Positions 22,970 through 34,873 of a DNA stretch of 64,000 nt are shown here, in pieces; position 1 is the stretch's first letter; every line of letters starts with the position of its first letter. The stretch covers positions 13,601,001 through 13,665,000 of the forward strand of contig LR990059.1 in NCBI GenBank assembly GCA_905147135.1, given 5' to 3'. Made by a program: the position numbers and the translations under genes. The notes beneath the pieces were generated by a model. That model did no database searches. It was not told the origin of the DNA and was given only the letters and a program-made list of their open reading frames with translations. This stretch comes from Blastobasis lacticolella (taxonomy: Eukaryota; Arthropoda; Insecta; Lepidoptera; Blastobasidae).

Positions 22970-23175
22970 TTTAGTTTAAATAAAATGTAAGATTTTTAAG
23001 ATATGAAGTGCACAACCGAGAACAACCGCTCAAGCCGACTCGCAAATGAGAACTGCAGACATACTCAAGCAACTGCAAGGTGCCTTCGTTTATACCTGCC
23101 CGCCTCGCAGTCCGCCACTAATCTATTGTATTCCTTACCCCTTTCCCCGCGAACCGAAAAGCGCCTTATACCTCC
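22970..23175 (-). promoter_or_regulatory. TATA promoter of helicase gene A
   Basis: On the minus strand, a GTGGCGGACTGCGAGGCGGG box is followed by GGTATAAACG (TATA at about 23096-23090), about 120 bases before the ATG. The same GC box, TATA and downstream TTTGCGAGTC-GCTTGAG-GGTTGTT words occur in gene B (27798-27895). A degraded version lies in relic D (about 42970-43060). A second TATA-like GGTATAAGGCG is at about 23171-23164. Confidence 0.65.
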
Positions 23176-23656
23176 GCGCACCCCCTGCACAACCTCAATG
23201 TTATAACAATTTTGTATTTTCTATTCGTGTTTAATGATATAATTGATAAAAGCCAGTCCTGGCAGAAATGTATGGGTTCCAGCATATATGTCCAATAAGC
23301 GATATGTCAGTGGAAAGGATTTTTCATTTTCTACAACTTTTACTATTACGAACTCTCGAATCGATATGCGAAAAAAGTGATGGTCAATACAATGGTTATG
23401 GTCTAGTACAAAATGATGTTCACTTGAATAGAACATAACTTTTTTCTCACAGCGATTATAGAGTTATCGTCATAGTACTCTATAGCACATATCGCTCATC
23501 GTTAGTCAGAGGTTATCAGGATCTCCTTTCAATCATTAAATATGTTGATTGCATAAATTTTTAAAGAAAAATGTATGTTATTCTCATAAAAATTAAAAAG
23601 GGATTATAAAAATTAAAGAATGAAAAATCAAGCGACGTCCAGGTACGTCAACAAAT

Positions 23657-23772
23657 CTGCGTGGCGAGAACGCGGTGCGCGCGCGGCTCTCCAAAGACCA
23701 GCAACGCGCGCAGCCATCGCAGCAGCGGCGCGGCCAGTATCGCCATCTTGCTGCCGTTACTCAGACGGGCCT
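23657..23772 (-). pseudogene. Orphan exon paralogous to exon 5 of the MIF4G-like gene
   Basis: 116 bp, the same length as 39294-39409 and about 85-90 percent alike by eye. It has an intact acceptor (CTACAG) and an open frame (EARLSNGSKMAILAAPLLRW start), with a Trp codon where the other copy has a stop. The donor is lost: ATTTGT follows CAG instead of GT. No neighbouring exon was found, so it is a relic of a second copy, upstream of gene A on the same strand. Confidence 0.7.
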
Positions 23773-24595
23773 CTGTAGCGAGTGACAGCTGCCCACAACA
23801 CATAACGACCATAACCGCTAATGAGGAGTTTTCCAGTAGGTATTGTCAACGCATTTTGCAATTTGTGCAACGCATTAGTTTTAAGCTGTAATGTTGTACA
23901 AAAGTATGAATAAATAAATAAATAAATAAATTATTGTCAGTTGGTTTCAAAAAACATCAATAGATGGCGCTCCTACAATTTTGGTAATATTTTTTAAATC
24001 TGTATGATGGTGGCAATGATTTCATGCAGCCAACTATTACTAAACTTAAAAATAAAATGTTTATTAATATAAACAGAACTGTTAAAGGTTGAACGAAATG
24101 TACATTAAAATATTTATATAAGTTGGCACTATGTTCCATTATTATTACAACCTCTAAAATGGTTTAAAACTATTGACAAATACAATATTATCCAATACAA
24201 CGTACCCAGTGTTTATATCCTCAGTGCTAAGAACCTATTTCAAGCGATTATCAATTACCAAAATTGACGGGGCGCCATCTAGTGAGTGGTTAGGAATGCT
24301 TTTAATACCTATTGGAAAACTGCTCATTGACAAGAGCGTATCGCCCAAGAAGAAGAATTTTTAAATGCTCTTTGCCATAACCCTGATATTTTTACACTCA
24401 TGTGTAAAAACGCGACAGGCCGGCTGGTTATGCTGGACTCGTAAGAGACCCAAGGCACCTACCAGCTAATCTCTGCCATGTTGCATGTGCTAAGTACTTA
24501 CTTTTAGTTTTTTAAGTTTGATCAAATGCGACACTGTATAGGGATAGGGTGCGCATAGAAGGGATGCGGTACGCACGGGTGCACGGTGATAACGA
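23773..24595. other. Non-coding stretch
   Basis: Contains an (AATA)n-like run at about 23908-23930 and a near-inverted AGATGGCGC / GCGCCATCT pair at about 23964 and 24272. No gene recognised; the 60-codon ORFs are not credible. Confidence 0.4.
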
Positions 24596-24690
24596 CGCGG
24601 CCACCCACGGTAAGGGGCAGAATTAGGAGCGAGATAAAGAAAGGATAGAAATTCTTTCAATACAATAGAGATTTATCCTATGTAAAAGCG
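24596..24690 (-). promoter_or_regulatory. Promoter-like block X (related to 26905-26960 and 42252-42310)
   Basis: GCGAGATAAAGAAAGGAT (plus strand) with a GGGGC-rich neighbour is shared, with changes, with 26918 and with the region upstream of the MIF4G-like gene at 42284. Block X lies about 0.9 kb upstream of the orphan MIF4G-like exon, on the side expected for its lost promoter. Orientation and function are inferred. Confidence 0.35.
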
Positions 24691-25490
24691 ATAAGAACTT
24701 ATACCTCTCTAGTACATAAGCCGTCTCAATTTTGTGTAAATTTTGCTAATTTTATTTACAAGTAGCATTTAAAACTACAAGAACTGACATTTAATAAAAT
24801 TAAAGGATATGCGAGTTGCGAAATGAAACTGTCATGAGAACTCTCATATCATATCAATGATAGTTTCATTGCTGCAGATAATGTAAATATGCCAACAAGG
24901 GCTCTAATTTAATTATACATCCATTAGTCTCTGAGTATTCTTTACGTTGTATTTTTGAGGTTTTTCTTTCTATCTTTACACAATGTGTCTTATTTCTCAC
25001 TTCCTGATGAATTTTCGTAATTGTAATAATAACTGACGAATTATATTTAAAACAAAGACTAATAAATAGCGTTGAAAATAAATAAAATACATCAATAACA
25101 GAAATAGGAACGCAATAACTTACAATGGAAATAGTAAAAAAAAATACGTTATTACTTAACCTTCGTCGATGCGAAGAGCCATGGTTGCTGGAATAGCGCT
25201 CACGGGCAGTACAGTACAGTTAAAACACTCTTATGAGGCCCAACGGCAATCGGTCGACTAATATTGCTCAGGATTTTACGCGATTTTCAAAAGTCCGCGT
25301 CGTCGAATCGACGAAGGTTAGTGATCTAGGGTTTGTATATCTATTAAACCAATCAGTGTCCAAGTTATTGTATGTCGTATCTACCAACCTCAAGCAACCA
25401 AGTCAACATTCGGCTTCCTCTGAATACAGCACTATCAACCATCATCTAAAGACAAAGAAGCTAATATGTGATAGGCACTTGATTTAAGCT
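24691..25490. other. Non-coding stretch
   Basis: AT-rich. A palindrome-like pair (TGAAACTGTCATGAGAACTC and ATGATAGTTTCATTG) at about 24826-24873 is the only structure seen. The 84-codon frame at 25233-25487 has no recognisable content. Confidence 0.4.
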
Positions 25491-25850
25491 AAGCCGCAGA
25501 GCCTCGAGCATCGGCGTAGGATTGCTCGTCTGTCGGTCTACAGGTTGTATTTCGGAGAGTGTGCGAATAAGTTGTACGACCTCATTCCGCCGGCCCCTCT
25601 CCACCATTGGGAAACACAATCCGGGCGAGCGCTTCATCCTTATGTTGTTAATCTTCCAGCTATACGCACGAGCCGCTTTAGATAAGCTTTCTACGGTACC
25701 TTTATAATGCGTACGGCTAAGGAATGGAACTGATCATTGTAATCTAGACGCCTTCAAGGCTAGAGTGAATAGGCTGTTCCTATACGGGCATGCTCCATCA
25801 TCGACCGCATCGTCACTTAGTCAAATGCCTAGCTTGTCTAAATAATAATA
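25491..25850 (+). pseudogene. LINE C-terminal fragment (Jockey/CR1-like, another family)
   Basis: Plus-strand reading gives RRRIARLSVYRLYFGECANK and LYDLIPPAPLHHWE, then RTAKEWN, with several stops. This is the C-terminal region after the reverse-transcriptase thumb. A shorter, better-preserved copy of its last part is at 26529-26720. Confidence 0.6.
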
Positions 25851-25865
25851 TAAAAGACTGTCGGG

Positions 25866-25977
25866 CTACTCGATCCAAAGGGCCGCTGTGAGAATTGTCG
25901 ATGATACCATGCTCACAAGTACCACAACAAACACCGTTGTATAAATGCTACCATTTGTAGGTACAACGGTGTTTGTT
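25866..25977 (+). repeat. LINE scrap followed by a 16-bp perfect hairpin
   Basis: 25868-25905 reads SIQRAAVRIVDD, a LINE motif also in the copy at 51909-53256 (SVQRRAVRIVDD). Then AACAAACACCGTTGTA (25926-25941) pairs with 25962-25977; the 20-base loop contains a further AAATG/CATTT pairing. The hairpin interrupts the LINE homology. Confidence 0.55.
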
Positions 25978-26528
25978 CTGAAGAACTGTTTGACATGATA
26001 CATACAGCTACATTCTATCATCGCACCGTCTGCCACTGATAGGGAGTTGTTGCCAAATTGGTCGCGAACTGTGTGGGTCCAAAGGAACTTTCTCCCATGC
26101 ATACTAAGGTTGTGAAATGAACTACCTGGAGAGATTTTTCCTTCAAGAAAGGGGTATTAAGGTTTTTACGGGGTCCATCAGGCAGGCCGTAAGCTTGTTT
26201 GCCACCATTGTGGTATGAAAAAACCATAAACCGTACAAGCACAAAGTTTGTAAAGCGATTAATTTTATTTTATAAAATTATAGTATTTAATTAGATATTT
26301 CTTTACTTTTTAACACAAAAAACACATATACAATGCAAATATTTAGTAGAAAGGACGTTTTTGTCATGTCAAAAAAGCGCAAGAGATGATGTAATGTTTA
26401 CAAAAATATAACAGTAGTGATGCATGTGTCATCAAATGCGTCTATTCTTTTTTTGTAACGTTGATATAATTCTAATTAAATAATTTAATATCTTTTACTT
26501 TAAACATATTAATCATATTAAACATATT

Positions 26529-26720
26529 AACCTTTATAATGCGAACGGCTAAGGAATGGAACGCGTTGCCTGCGAGTGTGTTCCCTGATCACTGATAATC
26601 TGGACGCCTTCAAGGCAAGAGTGAATACGCTGTTCCTAGACAGGCTTGCTCCATCTTCGACCGCATCGTCACTTACCACCAGGTGAGATGGCGGTCAAAT
26701 GCCTGGATAGTCTAAAATAA
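26529..26720 (+). pseudogene. LINE 3'-end fragment
   Basis: Reads FIMRTAKEWNALPASVFPD, a C-terminal LINE motif, followed by CTTACCACCAGGTGAGATGG, a 3'-UTR word typical of lepidopteran LINEs, and an A-rich tail. Paralogous to about 25700-25840. Confidence 0.65.
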
Positions 26721-26759
26721 AATAAAAAATCCTAAATAACTAAAATTAATGGAAAATAA

Positions 26760-26965
26760 AACTAAGAAGGTTACAATAAATTTACATAATTACCACTTGT
26801 GCCATTTCGCCTTTTTATTTAGGTACGTAAAAGACACAAATATTTGATTTAAATTCCTTTGTCCTTTTGACGGCAGTTATGTAGATACCTGTGCTAATAG
26901 CACAGCCGAAATAAGGGTAAGGGGCGAGATAAATAAAGGATTTCTGACAGAACAATAAGACTATT
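26760..26965 (-). promoter_or_regulatory. Promoter-like block Y, probable relic of a MIF4G-like gene start
   Basis: Minus-strand CCTTTATTTATCTCGCCCCT resembles CCTTTCTTTATGTCGTCACT upstream of the MIF4G-like gene. About 140 bases further is an ATG (GCGAAATGGCACAAGTGG) that opens only a few codons. If homologous, a MIF4G-like promoter once faced away from helicase gene B about 1 kb upstream of it, as in the 42-kb region. Confidence 0.3.
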
Positions 26966-27029
26966 ACTATTGTTAGAGCGAGAAGAACAAATGCGATTTT
27001 GCTGCGGCAGAGTGAGTTGCAATACATAA

Positions 27030-27720
27030 AATCCCGTGTTTTCGTTTTGTGGTATTTTTCTAAAGAACAATTCAAGAGTAGGTAATGCAGCGTGACAGTA
27101 ATAATATCTTACGGACACAAATTGTTTTTGGCTGATTGAGTTTCTTCCCTGGTATAGCTATAGCTATAAGCAGCGATTCAGCAGTTTGTGTAATTTAGAC
27201 ACGAAAAATGAAAGTCTGTGAGAACGTAAATAAAAAAAAAATTAATTATTAAAAAAGTTTAAAAGGCATGAGTATAAATGGACCACGGAATTCCTGCATA
27301 AAATAATGATTTACAAAAACGAAGTACGAGTATGAGAAAAATGCCACGAGGCCCAAAAAATTAAATGCATTTGTATCAAGTGGCGTTTAAAACGAGAATA
27401 ACTTATTTAACTGAGGTGCTATTTTTCCAATATAGCGGCGTGAACAGCAAAAATACGAATTAGCTAAGATGAAGTCAAGAATGAGCACATGTAAATCTTT
27501 AAAATTACTAATTTTAAAAACTCCCGGAAATCTTTCCAAGTAATACTAAGTACCACGTGATTTTACGAATGGTCAACTGTGGATTGTCCAAAATGAATAA
27601 TTATGACCTATATGTTCTGAAACCTGATGGAATCACATCGCTAAGAATTATTTTTCTTAATTGTATGCAATCAAAAGACAAATAGACAATAATCAATGTC
27701 GTTACAACATTCTTGATGCG
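27030..27720. other. AT-rich spacer upstream of gene B
   Basis: No gene or repeat recognised. Confidence 0.4.
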
Positions 27721-27921
27721 CAGGCGATGTATGGCGCGGTGCGCGGGGAGTGTGGAGCGCTGCAGGTCGCGGGGCAGGGAGAAAGGAATGCAATGGATCC
27801 GTGACGGACTGCGGGGCGGTCATATAAAAGGGCTCGTAGCTTATGCTTAAGGCAGTTTGCATTTGCGAGTCAGCTTGAGTGGTTGTTTTCGATTGCATAG
27901 GAAAATTTTTGTTTGAACACA
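27721..27921 (+). promoter_or_regulatory. TATA promoter of helicase gene B
   Basis: GTGACGGACTGCGGGGCGGT at 27801-27820 is followed directly by CATATAAAAGG (TATAAA at 27823-27828), about 95 bases before the ATG. TTTGCGAGTCAGCTTGAGTG near 27862-27882 would lie in the 5' UTR and matches gene A. A GC-rich stretch (27715-27780) precedes it. Confidence 0.7.
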
Positions 27922-30021
27922 ATGACGTCGCCAATAGTAGAAATAGAAGTGACTGAGAACGTAGAAGTCACATATTCGTTCGCGTCTATGGGGCTGTGTG
28001 ATGAATTGTTACGGGGAATATCTCACCATGGTAAGTTTTAAAAAAAAAAATTATTTTGTTTTTTTTTAAAAGCTTACAATTATATGTCGCAGAATTATTT
28101 TATATTATGTTAAAACTTCCTCGAGGGAGTGTCAGTTTGGTTTTCGGACAAAAATCGATTCTCTGAGGCACCCCATGTCATGCTTATGATAAGATTCAGT
28201 AATAATTTTGTCCTTGATAAGTAATTAAATATGCCACCTTGCTAATGTAATTATTAAATTTTTAGAGTTCTATAAACCATCTACTGTCCAGCAAAGGATT
28301 ATTGTGCCGATCATGAAAGGAAGGGACCTTACAGTTCAAGCACCGTCTGGCACTGGCAAAAAGGTTTCTGTCTCGATCGCCACGCTGCAAACGGTGGACC
28401 CTTCCCTACTAGAGACGCAAGTACTGGTACTGTGTCCATTACAATCTTCAGCAGACCAGTTTAAGAAATGCACGCTGGTATTGGGTGGCATGATGACCGT
28501 GCAGTGCCATGCATTAGGAAGTGATGATGATGTGCAAAGATTAAACAGTGGACAGCATGTTGTTTTTGGCACTCCTGATAGAGTAATTGGTATGTAATGG
28601 AATGAAATTAAATACATTTATTGCTGTCTAAAAATACCACATCTCTAGCTCACAATACAAAATACACACACACTTACAGACAGGAAACAATATGTGGTCA
28701 TATTTTACCCTAAATTTCTTTGTGTTAATTTATTAAGATATTATGTACTAAGTAATTTTTCTTTATTTCACTTCAGATATGATCTATAAAGGAGCACTGC
28801 ACACAGGGTATCTAAGAATGTTGGTGTTAGATGGTACTGATCAACTGATCAGTAAAGCCAACATGGAAGCCATTTCTTCTGTCCATCGGTTTGTTCCCCT
28901 CAGGACTCAGACAATTTTACTGACGACGGCTGCACCTGGCGAGGTGAATGATTTGTCATCAAGATTGATGAAGAACCCGATTAGGGTGGTCGCCAAACGG
29001 TGAGTGAATTTATCTGTACCATATTAAAAAATTTAGGTTGCTATCTTTTCCGCTCTTAATATTTTATTAAGGTTTAGAAATTAGTTTCCTAACTCAGTTT
29101 TGGGCTTACAAAATATAATATATGACCCATACCTTTTACACGTTAAGTAAAAGAACTTAAACGTTGCCTTATTTGACTTTTATTATTTTATATTTACAGT
29201 GCCAAGCTGAGTCTGGAGGGGACGAAACAGATCTTTGTGTCAATAAAGACGGAGGAGTGGAAGTTAAAGAAACTGAACGACTTCCACATGATGCTCGACT
29301 TTTCCCAAGCACTTGTATTCTGCAACTCTAGAAGGAAAGTAGAGTGGCTTTCTAGAAAGTTGCGGAAGGCAAAGTACTCGGTTTGTCTCATGCATGCCAA
29401 CATGTCAAGCATGGAACGAAAAGTCGTCATGAGAAAGTTTACTTCTGGCCAATGGTATGTATTTATTTGTTTATTTGAAATACATTAATGTTGAATTTTG
29501 TAAAATTAAATAGTACCACTAGATTTTAAGAACACAGATTCGTAGCGACATGGGTTCTTTTCTAAAAGGCAATTAACTGTTATTTATATCATTGATCTTG
29601 ACATATACCTACATAGAGTTTGTGAATTATATTATGTAGTTTAAGTTCTGCTATAAATGTGTGTCTGGCAACCACGGTAATTATACCAAACTTTTTATAA
29701 CTGACCTGAGTCCCACATAACTACTATAATATATTAATTTTTTGGTAAAAACCTATTCTTAAACTATATTCATTAACTTTGAGTGTTTTACTTTGCAGCA
29801 AAGTGCTCATCACAACAGACCTGAAGATGGGCAGCTTGGAGACGGAGGAAGTCGTGACTGTTGTAAGCTACGACTTTCCCTCTTCTCCGGAGCAGTTCAT
29901 CGGCAGGGTCGCGCATTCGGGCTACGACGGTGTCGCCATACATTTTGTGAAGCATGAGGATATCGCTACTCTCAAAAATATCAGGGAGCGTTATCATCTC
30001 GGCTCCGTCAAATTGTTGTAG
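27922..30021 (+). CDS. eIF4A3-like divergent DEAD-box protein, gene B (5 exons, 377 aa)
   Basis: Exons: 27922-28030, 28266-28589, 28777-28999, 29200-29454, 29799-30021. Exon lengths and phases equal those of gene A except for three codons fewer in exon 2 and one fewer in exon 3; the total is exactly 377 codons plus TAG. Same architecture as A: Q motif (TVQQR), motif I APSGTGKK (62-69), PTRELA replaced by PLQSSA, TPDR, DEAD replaced by DGTD (about 163-166), SAT replaced by TTA, and HRIGRSGR replaced by GRVAHSGY (about 339-346). FCNSRRKVEWL and LITTDLKMGSLE in the second RecA domain remain close to eIF4A3. It would act, if at all, as an RNA- or MIF4G-binding scaffold rather than a helicase. Its introns show that duplication was at DNA level, not by retroposition. 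Confidence 0.9.
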
Positions 30022-30617
30022 CTTAAGTTTTAGGTGTTGCTATTGTTAAGTAGTTTAAGTTTTAGTTTTATAATAGTAATTTTTTTCTGTTTTATATTGT
30101 TTAAGTAAATTTAAGATAGATACTATGTAAGACGTAGATTAGGGTTAATTTTTTAAATGCTTGTACATATAGTTATAGTTGTGCTCTCTACTGTCTTAGC
30201 TGGTATTAGTAAGGGAATTAGGAATTTTAATGTTTTATAAATGTAATATACTGGATATAATTTATCGGTTTTATTTTTTTTGTCAACCCTTCTGAGTAAA
30301 GTACAAAAAACTGCTTCAGGTTAAATCTTCTTACAAATGTTATCCTCGATTGCAATGAAGGTACTGCAAGTCGTCATGGTGCCAGAAAAAATATTTATTT
30401 AAAAGCTGGATTTGTCAACACTGTATCCAGGGCCATAATTATGTATTTTAGATACTTCACCTACCTATGTTATTATTCAAACATTTCATTTGGTGTATTG
30501 CCTAAATTAGATTTGTTAATCTGGTGTTTTGTTAGTTCTGCGGTTTGCGTACAGTTGATATTTTGCGTTTTTTTATATAAGGCGTCGAACGCTACACTTT
30601 GCTATTGAGGCAGACTA
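30022..30617. other. 3' UTR and flank of gene B
   Basis: AT-rich; no canonical AATAAA close to the stop, but several near-matches (for example TATAAA at about 30234). No further gene. Confidence 0.4.
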
Positions 30618-33290
30618 TATGAATGAATGAAATATTTATTTCAAAATGTCAAGTTGAAAAATGTCATCATAATTTAGTAGGTATGTCATATTTTACATGT
30701 CATTTTACGTTAAATTATTTTTCCATCCACGTTTAGTGACGTGAATCAAACAACAATGGTTTACATATAGGCTGTCTAGCCTGTTCGCTAGCATGGCCAG
30801 GGTGCTGTTGGAGCTGGCCCTCACTCTTCGCATAAGTGAAGCGGCCCGGTTGCAAATGGCTGCATAAAAGCAATCGACGCGCGCCTCCGCAAACATTTGA
30901 GACGCACTGCAAAAGCGGGACAGCCCCAACAGCACCCTGAATGCGTTGTTAAATTGAACTCGTAGCGCGTTGTACGATCTTTGAGTATAGCTTGCCCATA
31001 GGGAGCCCGTGTAAAAACTAGTACAAAAGGCTCTGAACAATGTGACTTTCACCTCTCACGAGCAACGCGCAAACCTATGGGCAAGCATGTTCGCCCTTAC
31101 CGACAACGCCCTACGCTCTCTTTCAATGTCGCCATCGTCTTTGAGGTCCGTGGTGAGTATGTGTCCGAGATACTTAAACTGATGTACACGTCGTAATGGC
31201 GTGCCATCCAATCTAATCGGAGGCATGTTCTGCACTTGTCTGCCACGGGCCTCAAACACCATGATCTCACTTTTCTTAACGTTATATCGCAGTCCTTGGC
31301 TGGCAGCATATGTATCACATATTGTGATCAGTTTCCTGAGCCCGCAGATCGACAGGCTCGGCAGGACCATGTCGTCAGCGTAACTAATATTATTAAAATT
31401 CCGTCAATGTAGCATCCGACTGAGCGCGCCGATCAGCTCGTTCATGTACAGGTTAAAAAGTGATGGGGAACTAAGCCCCCCTTGCCTTACCCCGCACTCC
31501 ATCACGTACGGCTCCGAGAGCGCGTCATCCCATCTAACGCAGTTGACCTGGCATCCATACCAATATTTGAAAATGTTTTTTATTTCTTTAGGAAGTTTAA
31601 TTTCCTAAAGTTTACTCCATAATCTGTCATAGGAAACCAGGTCAAATGCCCTAGACAAATCGAGATAAGCAGCATACACGGGAGTTTTTCGAACGGTATA
31701 GTATCTGACAGCACTCTTAAGACACAATACTGCACTTACAGTGGATAATTCAGGTCTGAAACCGAATTGATTATAGTGCAAGCATATATATATCTATTGA
31801 GATGTATATTAAGAATGCTGTCAAACACCTTCGCTATAACTGTCGCTAAAGAAATTGGCCTGTAATTACTTTTGTCAGATAAATCTCCCGTTTTATTTTT
31901 AACCACAGGTACCACAATTGTTGTCATTAATGCCTGGGGCAGGTACGAATGACTAAGACACAGCGAATAGAACATCGCAAGGACTCTGCAAACATGAGGA
32001 CCAGCAAATTGAAGATGCTCAATACTGAGACCATAATTACCATAGGATTTTCCTCTAGCTATCCCTTTTATAGCTTTTGACACGTCCTTAGCGGTAAAAA
32101 TGGTCCCTATCTTCTCCCTGGATATCCCAGTATCGAGCATCGACCTTGCAGGTCCAAGCGGAGATTTCACAATAAATAAATCCCCGAATATATTTGCAAT
32201 GCCCCCGCGATCGCTCTCTCCACCTACACTCACGGGATAGCCAGGCCTAGCGTTCAGCTTACTGGTTTGTTTCCAGAAAGCATGAAAGTCCTTGTTATTG
32301 TGTTGTACAGCCAGTATATCCATTTTAAGTTGATTTTAATGGTCTTGACACCATTTTAAACAAGACTTAAATAACTTTCTACTTTCGCGCATTTCTTCAT
32401 AAACCTGACCACTGGGCTTGCCGTGTAGTTTCCAAAGCTGAAATCCGAGCCTAGCCATTCCGTGAGCATTCCTTGTACATGCTTTATTCTTCCGCTCCCG
32501 ATCCACAACTGACGCCTTACGTAGTGCCGACACAATATCGTGGTATAACTTGTCAATAATAGACGTGTGGCAAGGATTATTACAATAAAAATCAGCACAA
32601 TCTCTAAAATCCTCAGGAAAATCAATTCGCTTCAGTCTGTCGTTACTTTGGCTACTATATAATAAGATTTCATGATTATTTCTTTTTTCCCATATCACAT
32701 TACTATGTACAATATTTTTACTATTTAATTTCGGTGTTAATAATTTTAAATTACATTTAACAACAAGGGGAAAGTGGTGGTCTGACCACAATACATCAAA
32801 TTTTACACCAATGAATACAGATTTCTCTGCTTCTCAGGTAACAACACAATGGTCTAGCTACCGCTTTGACCCATGCGACTCACTTATAAAAGTGTAGGTA
32901 TCTGATGAGATGCCAAGCCTATCTACATCAACACGCGACCATTTTTGTTCCTTACAAAAGCTAAGAGATAAACTGAGTCTGTGCCATAGTCACTTACAAT
33001 CGCACTCACCGTCGCCATACAGTCCGTGAAGTCAGATAGATTATCTCTGGAGTCCGTTGGCATGTAAATGCTCATTACGATAATAGGCTTTTCGCTTGTA
33101 GTAATCTCAATCGCGCACAGACGAGAATTTCCGCAGGGCACTATAGATACATTGGAAAATACACTTTTCCTCTATAGCAAAGCTACTCCACCATGGGGCC
33201 TTCCTCTCAACATTCCGGCCGTCACGTCCACTGCAGACTTACCCGTGTAGCTAAAGCCACCGTCGATACTTCTCAAGTACGTAATGTCAT
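30618..33290 (-). mobile_element. Non-LTR retrotransposon, 5'-truncated and heavily mutated
   Basis: Minus strand. The 3' end at about 30618 carries a TTCATTCATTCAT tail. Reading leftward from 33290: endonuclease remnants (GRPHGGVALLY, GNSRLCAIEI, MSIYMPTDSRD at 33250-33060), connector (32791-32336), reverse transcriptase with SNYRPISLATVIAKVFD (about 31860), YADDMVLPSLS (about 31380), and a C-terminal part (31370-30705). It is broken into at least five frames. It differs from the other LINE families in the window; I did not assign a clade. Confidence 0.8.
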
Positions 33291-33443
33291 CTAATATATA
33301 GGAAAGTATAATAAAATGTACGCGAACGTTAGAAACAACATTTTGCCATTATTTATGTCATGCATGATTAATTTACTACGTTATTTACGGATATTTACTG
33401 TGATTAATGACCATTTTAATTATATTCATGTTTGTCTCAACTT

Positions 33444-33795
33444 GGAGCGTCGATAGCCGGGCGGTTGAGTCTCAACTAGTAAGCGAGAGGTACCGTGCTC
33501 GAATTCCGCTGCGGCCATGTACCAATGACTCCTTTCTGAGTTATGTACATAAGTTTAATAATAACCGACGCTCTTACGGTAAGGGAAAACATCGTGATGA
33601 AACATGCAAATTCAGGCAACTGAATGGACATGGTTACAACATGATCCAACAGGTTCCCCTGGTAGCAGGGTCACAGAGGTCAGATGGTAGTCGCACCACT
33701 GTAATCACCTGATCGCCAAATCCTGGATCATGGTCAAAGCAGACCCCGAGCCCTCCTTCTTGAGAGCACAACCGGGACATTAACGCCAAGATATT
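33444..33795 (+). mobile_element. tRNA-derived SINE (family 1)
   Basis: Same body as 6321-6645. The B box is mutated (GCTCGAATTCC), the 3' part is fuller, and it ends with GGGACATTAACGCCAAG and a T-rich tail. Fairly complete copy. Confidence 0.8.
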
Positions 33796-34153
33796 TTTTT
33801 TATTTTATGTTTATCACAACAGGATTTTCTTTAAATCTGAAACGACATAATATTATTGTTATTGGAATATTTTACGTTTTATCTTATACATTTAATAGCC
33901 CAGCTTCTTTGTTGGCTCCGTAAGTTTCTTATCGCTTATTTTCCTCATTTACATAAAGGTCTTCTCACTAAAATTTTCCCTATGTTCGAGTCCGTTATTT
34001 TTATCGTTCTAGCGCTAAGCATTAAAGTGTGCATTAGTGTTCCTCTACTGCTTTTTAAATTGGTGTTTTACGGTTTTTATTTATATACAGTGAAGTGGTT
34101 GGCCAGCTATTTTAAATGTCGAAAATAACATGTCGAGATGAGCAGGCGCTACT
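33796..34153. other. AT-rich spacer between two inverted SINEs
   Basis: An 90-codon hydrophobic frame at 33856-34128 is probably chance: low-complexity Leu/Phe/Ile, no start context, no family match. Confidence 0.4.
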
Positions 34154-34370
34154 AGGTGAACCTGACCACAACAGAACCAGACCCCATGATTACACATCCA
34201 GTGTGCAGGTTTCATCACGATGTTTTCCCTCACCGTAAGAGCATCGGTAAGTATTCAACTAATGTACATAACTCAGAAAACAGTCATTGGTACATGGCCG
34301 GAGCGGGATTCAAATCCGGGATCTCTGGCTTTTCGAGTCGGATACTCTAACCGCTCGGCCACTCGACGCA
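34154..34370 (-). mobile_element. tRNA-derived SINE (family 1), minus strand
   Basis: Reverse copy with its tRNA head at about 34300-34370 (plus-strand GGGATTCAAATCCGGG for the B box). Tail to tail with the copy at 33444-33795, so another inverted SINE pair. Confidence 0.75.
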
Positions 34371-34734
34371 CTTACGCACCGACGTTCGCGGCCGCGAACG
34401 CTGTTCGTCCCTCTATCGATTACTCTTAATTCAGATATTTTTATAGGTTCTTATATTTTATAGAAAAATTAGAAGAGATGAAACGGATAGTTGTTTGGCC
34501 GGATACCGGATATCCGGTAATAATGACACACTATTGTAGGTACTTAATATTTCATAAAAACGAATTAAAAAATTGAACCATTAAGATATTTAAGATCATT
34601 TATTGCGGTCGTTTGTTAACGTAATTAAAAGAAGAGAAAAGCCAAACGATTAGCCTATCCCGTTAACAATGAGCCCGCGACATATATGGACGCTGGCCGT
34701 CCCACTATTATTTTAACTAATTGCCTTTATTTTG

Positions 34735-34873
34735 GATAAATAAATAAATTAATAAATAATCGTGCACAAATTCACACAACGCCATCTAGCCCCAAAGTAA
34801 GCAAAGCTTGTGTTATGGGTGCTAGATAACTGATAAACTACTTATATGTTTTTAAATACATACTTATTATACG
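34735..34873 (-). mobile_element. SINE family 2, 3' fragment
   Basis: AACGCCATCTAGCCCCAAAG through GGGTGCTAGATAACTGATAA matches 53500-53570 in the complete copy. The tRNA-like head is missing, and the next LINE begins exactly where this stops. Confidence 0.75.

Noticed and set aside
33856..34128. Possible small membrane protein of 90 codons
   Set aside because: Hydrophobicity follows from AT-rich composition; no paralogue and no promoter or splice signals.
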